64,000 nucleotides of DNA, taken from positions 90,271-154,270 of the forward strand of contig VYZB01000295.1 of NCBI GenBank assembly GCA_013397455.1, read 5' to 3'. This stretch comes from Crotophaga sulcirostris. Its lineage: Eukaryota > Chordata > Aves > Cuculiformes > Crotophagidae. Shown here piece after piece: positions 1 through 13,903 of the stretch (position 1 is the stretch's first letter; every line of letters begins with the position of its first letter). The notes under the pieces are model-generated. The model was not told the origin of the DNA. It was given only the letters and a program-made list of their open reading frames with translations, and did no database searches. Position numbers and translations under genes: made by a program.

Positions 1-3000
1 GCAGGCATTTACAGAAAAATAACCTTTGACGCTGTCTTGTTCTATCATAGCTTTTATAAAGAAAGTTAAGTAGGACTTACTTCTCAGAAGCATAGAAAGC
101 AACTTGAATTTAACAACATTACTGAGGTTCTCAGGAAGGATCTTACAGCAAAGAAGCCTGGCTCAGGAAGGCCAGGCAAGAGAAACTCCGCATTTGACAA
201 AACACCACTCCTGTTTCTCCCTTCCTGACTTTGTTATCTGTACAAAGAGTAATAACAACCGTGAAACAAATTGTCTTTGTCAGTGCATAAACATTAGAAA
301 TAGTGAGGTTCCAGAGAATTCCCAAGATACTGTAAGTTTGAAAAAATGACTTGCTAAACAAGCAACAAGATCTTAAAGCAACAAAAAGGGAACAGACTTA
401 TGGAGATGACACTGAGCTGATCTTAAACTCCAGAAATGGTATATTTCATCACCTTGGTGATGATAATTATTACTGTAACTTAAACTCAGTCCATTGAATT
501 ATTTATGTTGGAGTTACTGAGTTTGAACAGAATGATGCAGAATTGATGAGCAAATAAACTACTGAGCCAGCATAATGAACATCACATAGGAAAAAACAGA
601 GCAATAGTGGCGTGATTAAGACAACTATGAATAAAAGGAACAGTGCCGCTCAGTCAGTTCCTTGGAAGCAATCTCTCCACAGCAGGGAGGAAAACCATCT
701 GCAAGGAGATCACCATGCCCCAGGGCACAGCTGCCAGGGCTCTTAGGAGTGGATGAGATTCAGTGAAACACAGGCTGGGCAGGTTGCAGGACCAAGGAAA
801 AAAGTCAAAGGCTATGGCATTGGGTGGAAAGGGGGGGGAGCGAGGATGGAAAGACAACCCCAAAAATCATCATAGTGGGATCAGCAGAAGAGGACCAACG
901 TTGTAGACCTCAGTTGGTAAAAACCCTCTCCTGTGGAGGGCGGGATCTTCTCCAAACCACCTCAAGGCAGGTCAGTTTACTAATGCAGTTTAGGCAACAG
1001 GACGGGTAAGAAAAAACTAAGAAAGGTATTTCTTACTTATTCAAGATCTACATTATGTTTCACAGATGTTTTTTCTCTTTGACTGATAGTCTGCACATCC
1101 TTTCAGACTTTCTCCTCATGCCACAGGTACTCAAGAATGAGGAACACTTTTAACTTCATAAGTACAGAGTGCTCTGTCCAGCCTTCACCTCCTGCCAACA
1201 AGCTGGAGTGCTGTTTACAGCACGCCTGATGTCCTCAGCAGGCTCACTGCATGCACGTGCTTTATTAGCCCACTCTGACATTTGCTCCCATTTCCTACTT
1301 GTGTATCAGGATGGTTTTCATTATTGTTTCATTTTCTAAAGCCCTTAAAAGATGTCAACAGTTCATCTTGCCTGCAGCCTCTGTGAGGCCTGGTGCTCTC
1401 ACTGCACTTCGGTGCTCAGGTATCCGTTGCCTTCTTCCAGTTGAATTTTAGTTCCTGATGCCAAAACCCTTACCTTGCTTTGCCCAAAGCCATATCCAGC
1501 CTGTACCACTGCCAGTGCCTACAGCCCCGTGCCAGACTGTATTCTTGAGAACCAGGTGCTAGATCTGTTCCCAGCTCACAGCCCACAGGTGAAAGAGGGG
1601 CACGGCAGAGACTTCTCCTTACCCAGTCATTTGAGCGTTGCTCTAGACTTGCCGTGTCTGGATCAGCACGTTTTGTGTCACCAGTTCTTCTAGAGCTGTG
1701 CTTCCAAGACTGAGACAGGGCAGCTTCTTGGCCGAATATCCACAGACCCACCTGGTGCCTTAGCCCATACAGCCATCTTCGAGAGGAAATTTCACTGTTT
1801 CTAAAAGTGGTGATCAGCGACGCGCAGAGCCAAACCTTTCAGCTTTCCGGCAGAACTAAAGAAGACAGGTAAGGATGAAGAACCCAAAGCCTGAAATAAT
1901 CCAGATATGAGCAGCCCACCTGTTCTGCTAGCGTTTCGTGCCATACCAGGATTTTTCTTGGCATTTGTACTGGTGCTTTTAGCATTACGGATGCTTTCTC
2001 TGAGACTTGGCACCTATAGCAGATGTGTGCTTCCTGTAGATTCACCACTACCATCTTTAAACTTGGAAACACCTCATGTCATTGTCATCTTGGTGGGCTC
2101 TCAACTCTGACACCCCTCAAAGGAAGGGGAGTTAAACAGCCCAGTGTGCAAGTTACTGCAGTCTGGTAACCACAACCAACAGCACCTGCTTCCCATCCTT
2201 CTGCCCCTTGCCATTGTGATTGGTGACTCCTGGGGCCGTGGGTTGAGCAGAGCTGACACAGTGCGTAGGCTGACCCAGGTATTCTCTGGCAGCAGACCAA
2301 ACACAGCAGAACTTAAAAACAAAAACAAGCCAATTAACCCTCCTAAAGTGTTCTTTTAGCTCTTGGTCAACCATTGTGAATGCTAGACGTATACTATGCC
2401 TTCTCAGGAAATTCTGGTTACTGTTAAATTATTAACTTATTAACTATTATTTATTAAACTAGTTGAGACTAGATGCCTGGCTTTCACATAGCTGATTTCA
2501 GTAAGTGATGAATCCGGCCTCCAAGGCGTATTACTTGGCATTTGACTGACTGTGCACCAAAAAATTATTAAAATGACAAATGAATAATTTAGCTGAGTAT
2601 TTCAAGATGAATGTTGCCTTTTTTCCCAGTCAAAAGACTTAATTTATTGATCAGAGAATTTTGATAAGACATCTCCTCGGGATTTTGTTCAGACTATGAA
2701 GTGTGTTAGGACGTATAATAGGAAATAGGATTCAACTAGGACCTACCAGAGAATTGTTTACCTGCCTTAAGGTCCAGTAAGGGCTGAGAGCTCAAAATGT
2801 TTAACTAGGTCAGCATTACATGTGAAATTATAATTGAATGAGATAAGCTACTGTGGTTATTATTTAATACCTTCTCTTCTAACCAATTAGTTTCTTTAAG
2901 GAGCTACTAGTTTGGTTTAGAACTTAATTCCCTGTATTGAAATCCAAAAGTTTTCTGTTGACTCATTTGCTCAGCCTGTCCAGTGCGCTCTGAATAGTGG

Positions 3001-5350
3001 CACAACTCTCTGAGTCTTGTGCTGTCTATCCACTTGCTGTGTGCACTCTGTCCCATCATCCAGCTCATTAATGACGAAGTGAAGCGGTACTGGTGCTATT
3101 ATTGACTGCTCGGGTACATAACCAGTGACCAGACTCCAGATAATCATACGCAGCTGCTGAGGTGCATACACCTGAAGTTCTAGTTGGAATCCTTTTGTCA
3201 TGCTTATCTGTATTTGTATGGTATGCCTGCATCTTGGAAGTCCTACACTTCCTGCAGAAGACCTGAGGGCAGAATGCACCAGCTGTGCCTCCACGTCCTT
3301 TCACCTGCAGAATCCTACATAGGGTGAGTTATGAGGCAGTGGAAGACGACAGAAAAGTAACACAGACTACGTATCCTGAACAACTATTTTGGTGTAGACT
3401 TAGTTAAATGAAGTCTCATTCTATTAGTGATCATCCACGTTACGTAATTCTACTATTGCTGATTCCAGAATGTTTCATCACAGGTGGAATTATTAGTCTG
3501 ACGTATTACAGCATCTTCAAAAGGACAGGCAAACAATACTCTCCACCCTGTATCTTGCCAAAAGGAAATGCTTAGGAAAGGATAAAAGTAGGTATTCCTT
3601 CAGTATGCTTTCTCAAATTCTGGAAGTCAGTAGAGTAGGGAGTTTGAGTTCCTCAATTTTTACAGCTATCTAAGGATCTGCCTTCCCTGGAGTTCTGATT
3701 CCTATTTGTATTTGCTTACATATTTGGTATCCAGCATTTGGTTACTGTGGCAGTAAATTCCAAAGTTAATTACGTACAATGGCAAAAAAATTCCTTTTGA
3801 TCCAAAACTGCTTTCTGATTTCACTGTAGCTGGGGCGGAAATTATGAATAATAGTGAACACACATGTTTTCAGATTTGAGGATTACCTATCAGGACAGTT
3901 TCTCACTTTGTCATTACTATCGGAGGCCTTCAAGAGGGTTAATCTGACCAGTCATAGATTCAACTATTTCTACCTTGGACTCAGTGACAAAAGAAATACA
4001 TAAACTCTGGTAAGTGAAATCTCATGCTTTTAGATGTTGATGAGCACCTAGATACAAAAGGCATCTTGACAAGCAGTCAAAGCCTTTTTCTTCTGGGAGT
4101 AACCCCTGAAAGGCACAAGGCTGACTGGGATCAGGGCTATAGCCAAAGGCACTACTATTTTACAATACTTCTTTCTCCAGTGCTACATACTACTAACCTT
4201 GAAGGGAGAAATCCTGAAGCTGTTTATCTTAAACTTAAGTGACTTCACAATGCTGCTGAAACCTAGATCAAACAATAAAATAAAACTACTGCTTTTTAAA
4301 TTTTAGTACTGTATTTTCATCTGGCAGTAAATAACATTTCCCAGCCAGGTTAACTATTCAGATGTTCTTTTGCCTTCAGGGATAATCTATCATGTATCAG
4401 GTCTGCAGGCTTATTACATACCTAGGACAAAACTGGGAGTTCTGAAGAGTTAACACACAGTTCCCATTTCGCAATTGACCAGTGGCAGGTTATGGGTTAT
4501 TGGACTGTGGGGGAGTCAGCATTATCTAGTCCTGTCACCATAAGGACAGGAGAGGAAACCTTTGTGTTTTATTAGATGAGCCATTACAGAGTCCCTCTTC
4601 TCTCCTGTAAGCATTACAACACGCAGCCGATGTTCAAAGGGGAACAAAAGGCACATCAGTGACCCCCCACTAGATGGCAACCCAGGCCGAGGAACAAACC
4701 AGGACACGTCATCCATAGAATCAAGAAGAAAAAGAACATGGAAAATATATTCTACTCCTCTCAACTCTCAATTTCTGTGTGGCTTATGAGGAATCACAAT
4801 AAGTTCCATTATTTATGCCATGCCTTTTGGTATTACCAAGTTATCTTTACCCATAGAAATTCCCATCGTTAATGGCAGGAGAAAGATTTGCCATTCTGCC
4901 TGTTTCTTTTGCCCTCAAAGCTAACTGCAACACTTAATTTGCATACAACACTCAGCTGAGAAATACTGCTGTCAAAGCCACCTGAGACAATTTTTCTATT
5001 AAACCTATTTCACCGTATAAAGTATCTTGTTTTATAATTCACAAGGATTAGTAAAATGAGTCTAACGAAGTACTGCTTATAAGACACAAATTGCCTACTA
5101 GACAGTTGCCCCTCTGTTTAAGTACAGCTTAAAATAATTTCTTAGTTTAAGCATCCCTTATTTTCTCTAAATCTGCCACTTTATTTTTTAGTCACCATTG
5201 ATTCTGTCTGTTCTTCCGTGGATGACTGGATATTACATGATCTTCAAGTAATTGAGTGAATAGTGAAAAGATGAATACTTTTCCATATACTGTTTTTGTA
5301 TTCACATATTTCACAAATGCAATCACATACCATTAATAACTACATTTAGC
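1..5350. other. Region downstream of TDRD9, no gene recognised
   Basis: AT-rich non-coding sequence. Open frames are short, without convincing splice sites or family motifs on either strand. In human, ASPG follows TDRD9 on this side, but I found no asparaginase exon here. The only recognisable element is the old CR1 fragment near 3 kb. The stretch at about 1.4-2.3 kb is somewhat richer in GC and has several overlapping open frames, but nothing I can assign. Confidence 0.5.
2955..3190 (-). repeat. CR1 LINE fragment (reverse-transcriptase 3' part), old copy
   Basis: Read on the minus strand, this resembles the CR1 reverse-transcriptase region. The segment around 3045-3130 corresponds to the usual 'cccatcatccagctcattaatga' block seen when CR1 lies in reverse. 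The minus frame contains INELDDGTECT, a decayed form of the CR1 segment. It is strongly diverged and truncated at both ends, so it is an old insertion. Confidence 0.65.
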
Positions 5351-5351
5351 T

Positions 5352-5415
5352 TTTATTAAGCATGACCGCACAACAGAAGAGACAAATACCTTTTATTTAA
5401 CTTCTGCATTTTATT
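5352..5415 (-). promoter_or_regulatory. Cluster of AATAAA poly(A) signals, possible TDRD9 3' end
   Basis: Three AATAAA hexamers on the minus strand (5410-5415, 5392-5397, 5352-5357) lie 700-760 bases beyond the TDRD9 stop codon. That is a plausible 3' UTR length. In AT-rich DNA such hexamers also occur by chance, and no transcript evidence is available. Confidence 0.25.
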
Positions 5416-6108
5416 CTGCAACCACTGACCTCATTTTTAAGACTAAAAATCTCACAGATGAAAATAAGAGGAAAGGATGAAACAAAAGTGCCATATATCA
5501 GTAATTCAAAAGCATTCTTCTGCCACATAGAAAAATAAATCATATTATATCTTGCTGTATGAAAAAATCAATAAAAAATATATCCAACATATGGAGTTGT
5601 ATTTTGGAGCAGAACAGAATCTATATAGTCAGTTTCCTTTGAACTCTAGCTTTTGGTTAAGAAAAACCCCAAACACCTTTGTTGTATAGCTTTTTTACAA
5701 ACTAACGTTAAAGAAATAGAGCAATTCAACTTGCAGTTAAAATCAAAAAAATCATGCCCCATGGCTTATGAGCTTTTAGACAGAAAATTAACAACTAAAC
5801 CGAGACTTGCTTTGTCTTTCATGTACCTTGTCATAAATCTGCTCAGAAGCATTAGTAAAATGAAAACTCCATCCTGCCTGAAGTCAGTTGGTTTTATGAA
5901 TACACTCTACTGGCTCTAGGATCAGCAAACCATAGCTTTTTAAACAAGCATGAACATATTTCAAACTTTACTTTAGTAAACTTACAATAACCTTATGGAA
6001 CAGTCATGCAAAACAGACATCCAAGAGTTATCTAGAAGCCAAAAGTAACTTTTAGACTAGTTGTAATACCTCTTCCCTGTGAATGACTTCTAGAAGTACT
6101 TAAACATC

Positions 6109-6201
6109 TTACTTAAACAGAACAAGCTTATGTAGCTGATAAAGATCATTTTCTCTTCCACAATTGCCCTCAGGCGGGTCAATGATATCTCGAGAATCCA
6201 C
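6109..6201 (-). CDS. TDRD9: TDRD9 last coding exon with stop codon
   Basis: The exon follows an acceptor at 6202-6203 and reads 30 codons from VDSRDIIDPP to a TAA at 6109-6111. The end, LYQLHKLVLFK, matches the conserved C-terminus of vertebrate TDRD9 (human ends LYQLHKLVVLGT). It joins in phase 0 to the exon at 7479-7551. No lesion is visible. Confidence 0.85.
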   Translation of the reverse strand: MDSRDIIDPPEGNCGRENDLYQLHKLVLFK

Positions 6202-7478
6202 CTAATCAGAAGAAGCAAGATGAAAGTCAGAATGCATTCTCAATAATGTTTTCCTATATAACATAGTTAATGAAGAGTTTGGCAAGTTTTAAATCATAAA
6301 GACATTTCAGTTCCATGCCACACATTTCAGCTTGGGAGCCAGTACCATAAAATGCTGCATCTCATGGTTTGCCTGAGTCAGAATACTATTCCACAATGGA
6401 TTCCAAAGCATTACAGGTAGTATTTTATGTGATGATGTAAGGAAGATTTCCTGAGATTCTTCAGATTTCAGATGTAGTGGGGAAAATCCTGACCCAAGGC
6501 CTATCCATTAACTTGTTGCAACAAGCTGAGCACCAACATAACTAACTAGGAGATTACCTTCATAATACCAACTGCAACTGAAATATGAAAATAGAAACAC
6601 ACGGGCTTAAGGCAGTGTATCATGACATACATTAACCCCTCAGTGACTCCCTACTAGAAATATGTGCCCTTGGTGCTCATACATTGCTGTCAATCTTTGC
6701 AAGAAGAGAGACCTAAGCCCCTCATTTATGTGCCTTGTGCTGGGAGAGGCACAGGGAGGGAGTGTGTAGAAACCTTACTGTTGCACTCAGTAATTCCTCA
6801 CCCCCTTTTAATTAAGAAAATGCATTTCTTCGTGAGGAAATCTAGTGGCCTGCAGAGGCCTTGAAAGAAAGAAATGTAAGATTTCTAAGAGAGTAGGAAG
6901 TTAAGGCTTCTCATCTTTATGAAACCCTCTTGGACATCAAGCAAGCTAACCTTCTATCTGATCTCACCACATTCATTCTAAAGCAAGTTGTACTTCTCTC
7001 TGCTCAAAAGAGAGAAGCCACCTGAGAGCACAGCAACCCGAAAGAGAACAAAAATGCACTGCATTCAGATAAATCCTAAACAAAGAAAACGTATCAGTGT
7101 TTATCTTCTAGGCCACGGCTGTTTAACAGAAAGAATAATACAAAATTTAAGTTTCAACAAGTCTAAGTTGCTTTTACAGTCTCTCTCAACTTAAAAATCA
7201 TGAAGTGCTCTGTTTGAAAAAGCTAAGTATTTCTGTACACAAAATTTAAAAAAAACCCCAAACACTCAAAGACTCTACAAAAATAGGATACTGAGAGTGA
7301 TATATATACAACATATACCTTAAATTTGACTCTGCAGTGTTTCCATTATCTTTTAAGTTCGATACTCAAAAAAGACATCCTTCCAAAGGAAGCTCCTTTT
7401 CACCACTCAAAGTGCCACAGTACAGTTAGTTAACTACTCTTTTTAAGGTAAAACAAATACATGTATTTATAACCCTAC

Positions 7479-7551
7479 CTGATTCCATGCGTATGGCTTC
7501 TCATACCCTGTAGGAATGATTTTATGTTGAGGTTTTGATTTGCAGATTGAA
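7479..7551 (-). CDS. TDRD9: TDRD9 penultimate coding exon
   Basis: The exon is 73 bases, with its acceptor at 7552-7553 and donor at 7477-7478. After one base that completes a split codon it reads 24 codons including CKSKPQHKIIP and EKPYAWNQ. These match the human CQSKPREKIVP and EKPYEWNQ segments in the same order. Phases fit both neighbours and the frame is open. Confidence 0.85.
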
Positions 7552-10391
7552 CTGAAATTACATAAAAATAGCCTTAAGAAACACACTTGTATTTGAATAA
7601 TTATAAATAAAAAGGAATTTATATATTCGATACAACTAGCATCTGCCTGTGCTGAAGAACATCTTAAATTTCCTTGTTAACCAAGGCCGATTTGTTCTTT
7701 TCTCATTACTTAGCCCTTCTAGAATAAGAAGTGAAAATACAGATTTTCACAGGGACACTAAGTGTACCAGAATATATCTTCATTTAAATGCAGGGGTTTT
7801 TTTTACAAATTTACAAAGTACTAGAATCTGTAACTGTCCTTTATTCCCTAAGTTTTATGCATGTTTATTCACTAGAACATATAACAGAGCTATTTTTAGG
7901 ATATTTTGTTTTGCGTGACAACTCAATTACTATAGATTGTCTGTCTGCTCCAGTTATTTCCTCAAGCTGTGCAAAGTATAACAGTAGTAGACTTTAATTA
8001 ATTCTGTCTAGATGTGTTTTTCAAGCACTGATTTTAGGCTTAAGTAGTGGTGACATGTTGTAAATACAATTAGCTTTTGAAAAATGGAAAAAAGTTAAGA
8101 AAGACTGTTCAGGCTAAATTTTTACATATTTGCTCTTATTAATGAAAGCTTGGGCTTTTCCCAAGACATAAATCAAAGCACAGTCAGAAAAAGAAGTATT
8201 CAAAACAAAGAAAGATTTTACATAAAGGAAAAGACGACATCACAGCAACAACCAGATTGCCTCTCCTTCAAAAAGGGAAAGAAAAAAATATTAGGAAAAT
8301 AAACTGTAGGATTGTTGGAACAGAATCAGTAAAGCACTGACATCCCAAGACAAAACACTATGACAGAAAGGTATAAAATCATAAAGGAAAAAAGTCCAGA
8401 AAACAGATGAGTATGACCGAGTCAGGCAGTCACTGAACTGGGCACTGACTGAACTGGGCAACGCGTCAATGCTGAGGAGCTGCGCCAAGGAGCTGCACAG
8501 GCTGCTCCCTCCTCTCCCAGCTGGTTGGAGATGTCTGAACAATCAATGCTGAAAAGGTGCTGAAACCGTAGCAAGTATTCCCATGTCTAACGAAATAGCA
8601 GTGACATTTTGTACTCTGAACTTGGCATGTAAGCGCTGATGTCCAAGCATGAGCTCCTTTACTGTCACAGTCACCTCCAGAGAGGTTTTGTGGTTTTGCT
8701 TGTTTCAGCCTATCCACTTCCCTTGACTTCTCCCTACACTTACTACACCATGAATCACACAAGCCACCTTCACTCAGCTTTGAAGTCTGAACGTGGTACT
8801 AACATGGCAGTGTACAAATGCAGACACCAACTGGTCTGAGTTACTTGGACAGAAATAGGAAATTAAATACTGCATCAGCAGTATGCTTGACAGTTGCTAT
8901 TTCACCAGGAGTTTTCCAGACATGGAACACCAATACCCTGTTGCCAGCCTGCGCTGGTGCTCCGTAAGTAGAAAGCACAAGCAACAAGCACCCGAGGTAT
9001 GGACCTTGTGAGGCTGTACCACCACTTTCCAGAGGCACACAGAACCCACTTCAGCAGCTGGCTGGAAGCTGCTGTGTCCCAGAGAAAAGAGCACAGTGAA
9101 GAAGCCAGAACAAAAATAATCACCTTGCTCCCTTGTCATATCTAACATGTCTACTGGTCAGCTAACATATAATGGGAATCTCCACATCTCCCGGCAACTG
9201 CTGATGCTCTTTTAATCTCATTTCCAGTGCCTTCAACAGCAAGGCTGACTCCCCACACACTTTTTAATTTATTATAAAATGCATCACACTGAATCTTCTT
9301 TCAAGTTTTGAAAATAAGTATGGACACTTGCTTTCAGCCAAAGGCATTTTAATAGTTTTTTCACAGCTGGGGGTGTAAACAACTAAGCAGATACAGTCAA
9401 AACCAAGAAACACCTGAAAACTCAGCATAAACAGCTGCTCTGATAACAATTTCTACAATCTACGGTAAGTGCAGCTAAAGCTTAAAGGCTTTTGGTCTTG
9501 ATCAGCATGAGGAGTTGCCTCACTTTGCCACATAGTTACTTTAGAAAAGCACTATTCCTGCAAAAGGTCACATTTCCTAAAGATGAGGCCAATACTGGAG
9601 CATAACATAACTGAATTCATGGTTGAGCCAGAGCTGCTCTTGAAATCTGTTCAGAGCCAGGTAACCATGAGAAAAGTCTTCCAATGGTACAGACAGCACT
9701 AAAACACACCCACTACATTTAGAAATAAAGGAAGATTTTCCACAGCATGCTCAGCAGTAGCAGACATTAGAAGGAGCTTCATTTAACTGGCTCCCCTGAA
9801 CATTTCTGACACCACAAGCTGAAAAAATTCTCAAGACTGTCCACACAGACTCAGAACAGTCTTTTCAGAACCACTGCTTCAGTCAGGAGACACAGGAAGA
9901 CCTGCTGGAAAAAACAAGGCACGTGGACTTACTTCATAAATTAACCCAGGACTTCCAGCAATTAACTTCTCCAACATCTGACGTACACAGGTCTACTAGG
10001 GGAAGAAAGGCATCACACACAATCCAAACTTAAACGTATAGGGAGGAAGAATTCTAAATCCTTCTGCACTCTTATGCCATGTGACTTCATAAGCTTTGTT
10101 ATGGGTGTGCAAAGTGAAGATACATCGGAAAATACACATCTATATAGTAGAACAGGTTTTACAGTCTAGGTTTTATGACTCTTAAGCTTCCCTGAAGAAC
10201 CAGTGCTTCCACAAGAAATCTAAAGTTGATGAGTATACTGCTTTATAAACAAACAAAGTAAATTAAATGCATCATTAAATGAGAAGACATATTATTTCCC
10301 CAAAGCCTAATCTGAGCTATGCTTCAAGCAATCACTTATTGTGTTTTTGCTGACTGTGAAACAGAACATCTTAATTCTACAAAATTATTAC

Positions 10392-10501
10392 CATAGCAAT
10401 TTCTGACGAATGTTTTCCTGCAGCTGTCTCATATTCTCCTGTCCAGAACACACTTCACATTCATGAAGCATCTTATTAATGGTTAGCCTTAGGACGTTTA
10501 T
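10392..10501 (-). CDS. TDRD9: TDRD9 C-terminal exon (third from the end)
   Basis: The exon is 110 bases, with its acceptor at 10502-10503 and donor at 10390-10391. It reads INVLRLTINK at its start and MRQLQENIRQKLL at its end, matching human VNILRAAINK and VAQLQDIARQKLL. It has 36 whole codons plus two bases, in phase with the exons on each side. It is open, with good splice sites. Confidence 0.85.
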
Positions 10502-11164
10502 CTGTAAGAATACCAGTGACACAGTATAAAGCACTATAAACATGCACTAGTTCCGTATTATATTATACTAACATGAAGCTGGTTGTGGCACCCATACCAC
10601 CGAACTTCAGTTGGAGTATTATTAACATAAGCAAAAACATTTGAAGTTTTGGAAACACTTATTCCTCTGGATGCATGTCTGCCAGTCAAAGACATTAATA
10701 TTTAAGGTTACTCAGATATGCTGTGAACCATACAGGCTACCACTTGCCTGGATTTTTTCAAAACCAGAATACCTTCTGTAGATTTTCTCAGGATTTTTCT
10801 CCATCCGTCCGTAACATTCAAATGCACAACAGCTTGGTGATACCATCGTATCTCAGGTGTCACAAATACAGGCGTCACATAAACCAAGGCAGTGCTTTCA
10901 GAAAACAACAGCACAAATAAATGCACCCGCATGTCCACTGTGCCCTTAAAAAGCGTGTAGAAACCACTAGTCACCACCTGTACCTGCTCTGTACAGAATT
11001 TATCAGGGTGCGTAAGCTCCTTTACTGCCTAAAGCACACATCAGATCTAAGTACAGGTTAGTTAGATACAGCTCGCTGTCCTATATAACACAGGATGTGT
11101 ATACACTTCTCTCTGACACATCTGTGTCTAAAATTTTTAGAAAGGCTGTAAGGAGGAATACAGA

Positions 11165-11480
11165 GGGTTTCATCATTAGCTGGGGAGGAACTTTTTACAA
11201 GGGCTTGTAGTCACAGAATGAGGGGGAATGGCTTTAAACTGGAAGGGGGAAGATTTACATTAGACATTAGGAAGAAATTCTTTATGATGAGGGTGGTGAG
11301 GTCCTGGCACAGGTTGCCCAGGGAAGCTGTGGGTGCCCCCTCACTGGAAGTGTTAAAGGCCAGGTTGGATGGGGCCTGGAGCAGCCTGGTCTGGTGGGAG
11401 GTGTCCCTGCCCATGGCAGGGGGGTGGAACTGGATTGGCTTTAAGGTCCTTTCCAACCCAAACCATTTTTTGATTCTGTT
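11165..11480 (+). repeat. CR1 LINE 3' fragment
   Basis: Typical CR1 3' end in plus orientation, with 'ttaggaagaaattcttta', 'gcacaggttgcccaggga', 'ccatggcaggggggtggaac' and 'ccaacccaaaccatttttt'. It lies inside the TDRD9 intron between the exons at 11870 and 10501, on the strand opposite to that gene. Confidence 0.9.
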
Positions 11481-11869
11481 TGCTGGGCTGATCTGCTCTG
11501 GGAGAAGTAGCTTGACAAAGATGACTTATCAGAACTGTAAAATCAAACTGTAGATTTCAAAGCAGTAATGCCAGGCTGATTCTACAAACATAACTGACAA
11601 GTACTGACAACTGATTATTCCAAAACTGATGCTTTTGTTTTGAGAAGTGTACAATGTATTGTTCTATAATATTTTATTTTGTTCAAAGTGTGTGGAGGAG
11701 GTAACTGGTTTGGGTTTTTTTCCTGGTAAGAATCCGAAGTTATAAACACTAACAAATAAACCCCCAAACCCACAGCTTAAAACAAGTTTTCTTACTACAT
11801 ATAAGAGTTAACAAGCTCTGATGCACTGAATTCTACTTTATTCACACAAAATTCTAATGCATGTTTTAC

Positions 11870-12008
11870 CTCTCTTATGTCTTCCAGTCCAAAATGCACG
11901 TCAAACGCCAGTTCCATGTCATTTTCTGGAAGAAGTGGAGCCCCACGAGTCTGACTCCAACCCAAACCACACAGAGCACCAGTAAAACACTTGTGACTTC
12001 TACCAACT
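11870..12008 (-). CDS. TDRD9: TDRD9 C-terminal exon after the Tudor region
   Basis: The exon is 139 bases, with an acceptor at 12009-12010 (two bases downstream is an alternative) and donor at 11868-11869. It reads FTGALCGLGW, then LLPENDMELAFDV and LEDIRE. These correspond to the human YTGVLCGLGW, ILPEHDMELAFDV and VEDVVE block near residue 1250. One split base is followed by 46 codons, ending in phase 0, and the frame is open. Upstream, the next recognised exon (13904-13957) belongs several hundred residues earlier in the protein. Confidence 0.88.
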
Positions 12009-13903
12009 CTATAGGAAGAAGAAAGAAAATGGTCTCACCTAGAGATGAAGAAACTAAACTCATACAAAGACAAGACTTAAATGAATTAGTCAACTATGTC
12101 AAGCAAGATACAGGTGTGTTTTAAAGAAGCTGAAACAATTGAGAGGCACTCACACATAGTCATACTGGTTTTTTTCAAGTATAGCGATGAAACAAAACTA
12201 AAGTTCTGGTTATGAAAACATATACTCATAAAACTTAAAGGAAATCATTCATATGCAAAATGAAACTTTAATTAAGGAAAGTTGGCTTCACTATGCTGAA
12301 ATGACAGTCTACAGATACAAGAATTTTGAAGCAAATGTAGATAAGTACAGTCTACTCAACTGCTTCTTAACTACATTTTCACTTCTGCTGCTGACAGTTT
12401 TAGGATACTAAAATTCTTGTTATTTTCCCCATAGAACAACTACCATAATCAGAAAACAATCTGTGTGGCTACCTCAGTTCTGCAAATCCAATTCTAGACA
12501 AGGAATTACAAAATTAACGTCCGAAAGAGTGGCAAATAAAAAACCCCAAATCTTCTTACTAAGCATTAGTGTAGGTGTCTATTCTAAACTCCTGAACTAC
12601 TGTGTCATGTAGAACATCTTGAATTATCTGAACTCAGGCCAAAAGAACACCAACTATCCAGGAGGCTATCATGTAACACTGATCCTCCAGCTCCCCAGTT
12701 TTACACAAGTTGCTTTTTTCCTTATCTTTTTTTCCTTGATATCAGACATATAAACTAAAAAACTATTGGTATTTCTTATCCAGGTGGCTGCTTAGTATGA
12801 AAAAACTTTTTTTTGCCCTGTGCTTTTCAAATACAGGCCCTACATGGCTCATGCCAAAGTTATGACCTGGAATAACGGGTAGGCTGTGCTCTGCCCATCA
12901 CAGTTATTCAGGAGTTATACTTATTTCCCCTCTCAATGTACCACATTAAGCTTGAAACCCTTTGCTGACGCAGAGTTTTCATTATCTGCTGCAGTTATGC
13001 AAGCAACAAAGCCCCTTAAATTTTCAAGTCCAGTCCTCATTATAGAACAGTATTTGCTTAAAATTATCCTTACTATAAGACAAAAGTTATACAGCAACAG
13101 ACAGCAGTAACACCATAACCGGTGTATAAGGGACCTACAGAATTAGCAAATAATACTGCACGTCTCCTAAAAATGTTAAAAATATGTTAAAACTGTTAAT
13201 AATGTAACACCACTTTGTGTTGGAAAATTATTAATATTTAAAATTTGACAGGTCTGGCTAAGAATTTTATCCAAAAAAAAGGAAAATTCCTTTCATCTAA
13301 AAGCTAGCAGTCAGTGAACTAAGATAATACAGGATATGCCACTTCTACAGGCTTCACCAAGAGCCATCTCTCAATAGTGCCACCTGTGGTAGTTAACAAG
13401 CTACTGAGAGTCCATCCCTTCCAGGCATGGGTATTTGGCTTATTATCATATATAAATATATAAAATATTATCTGAAGTCCATTCTTCACAAGAATGTACA
13501 CTGGGCTTTGCTAACATTACAATCATTTTCCTCACCTCTTTCCTTTCTTTGAAATTGTATATAAACAGATAGGTTCTCTGCAACCACTTGACAGAAAGCA
13601 AGGAACAGAGGAAAAAATGCTGCCCAAATGTTTGCTCACTATGACCATAGTTAATAAAGCTTCTGCATGATCGGTCTTAAATCCCAATATTCTACAGCAA
13701 CTTTAAGTAGTATCAGTTCTCTCCTGTAAAGAAACAAAACCTAAATTTACAGTTACCTAATTTACAGTTTGATTAAGAAAAAACACATCTATATAATATT
13801 GATAGATATATAATAATATAGTAGGCTTATCCAAGATCTTATCTTTCCCTATTTTCTACAAGTTAAGTCTTGCTTATAAAAATTATTACCTATTTCATCT
13901 TAC
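12009..13903 (-). other. TDRD9 interval where the Tudor-domain exons should lie; none recognised
   Basis: The flanking exons are TDRD9 segments that in the vertebrate protein are separated by a few hundred residues, including the Tudor domain. This 1.9 kb is AT-rich and has no open frame resembling Tudor sequence (no F-x-D-Y-G-N block) on either strand. The missing exons are therefore deleted, moved elsewhere or decayed beyond recognition. Confidence 0.55.
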
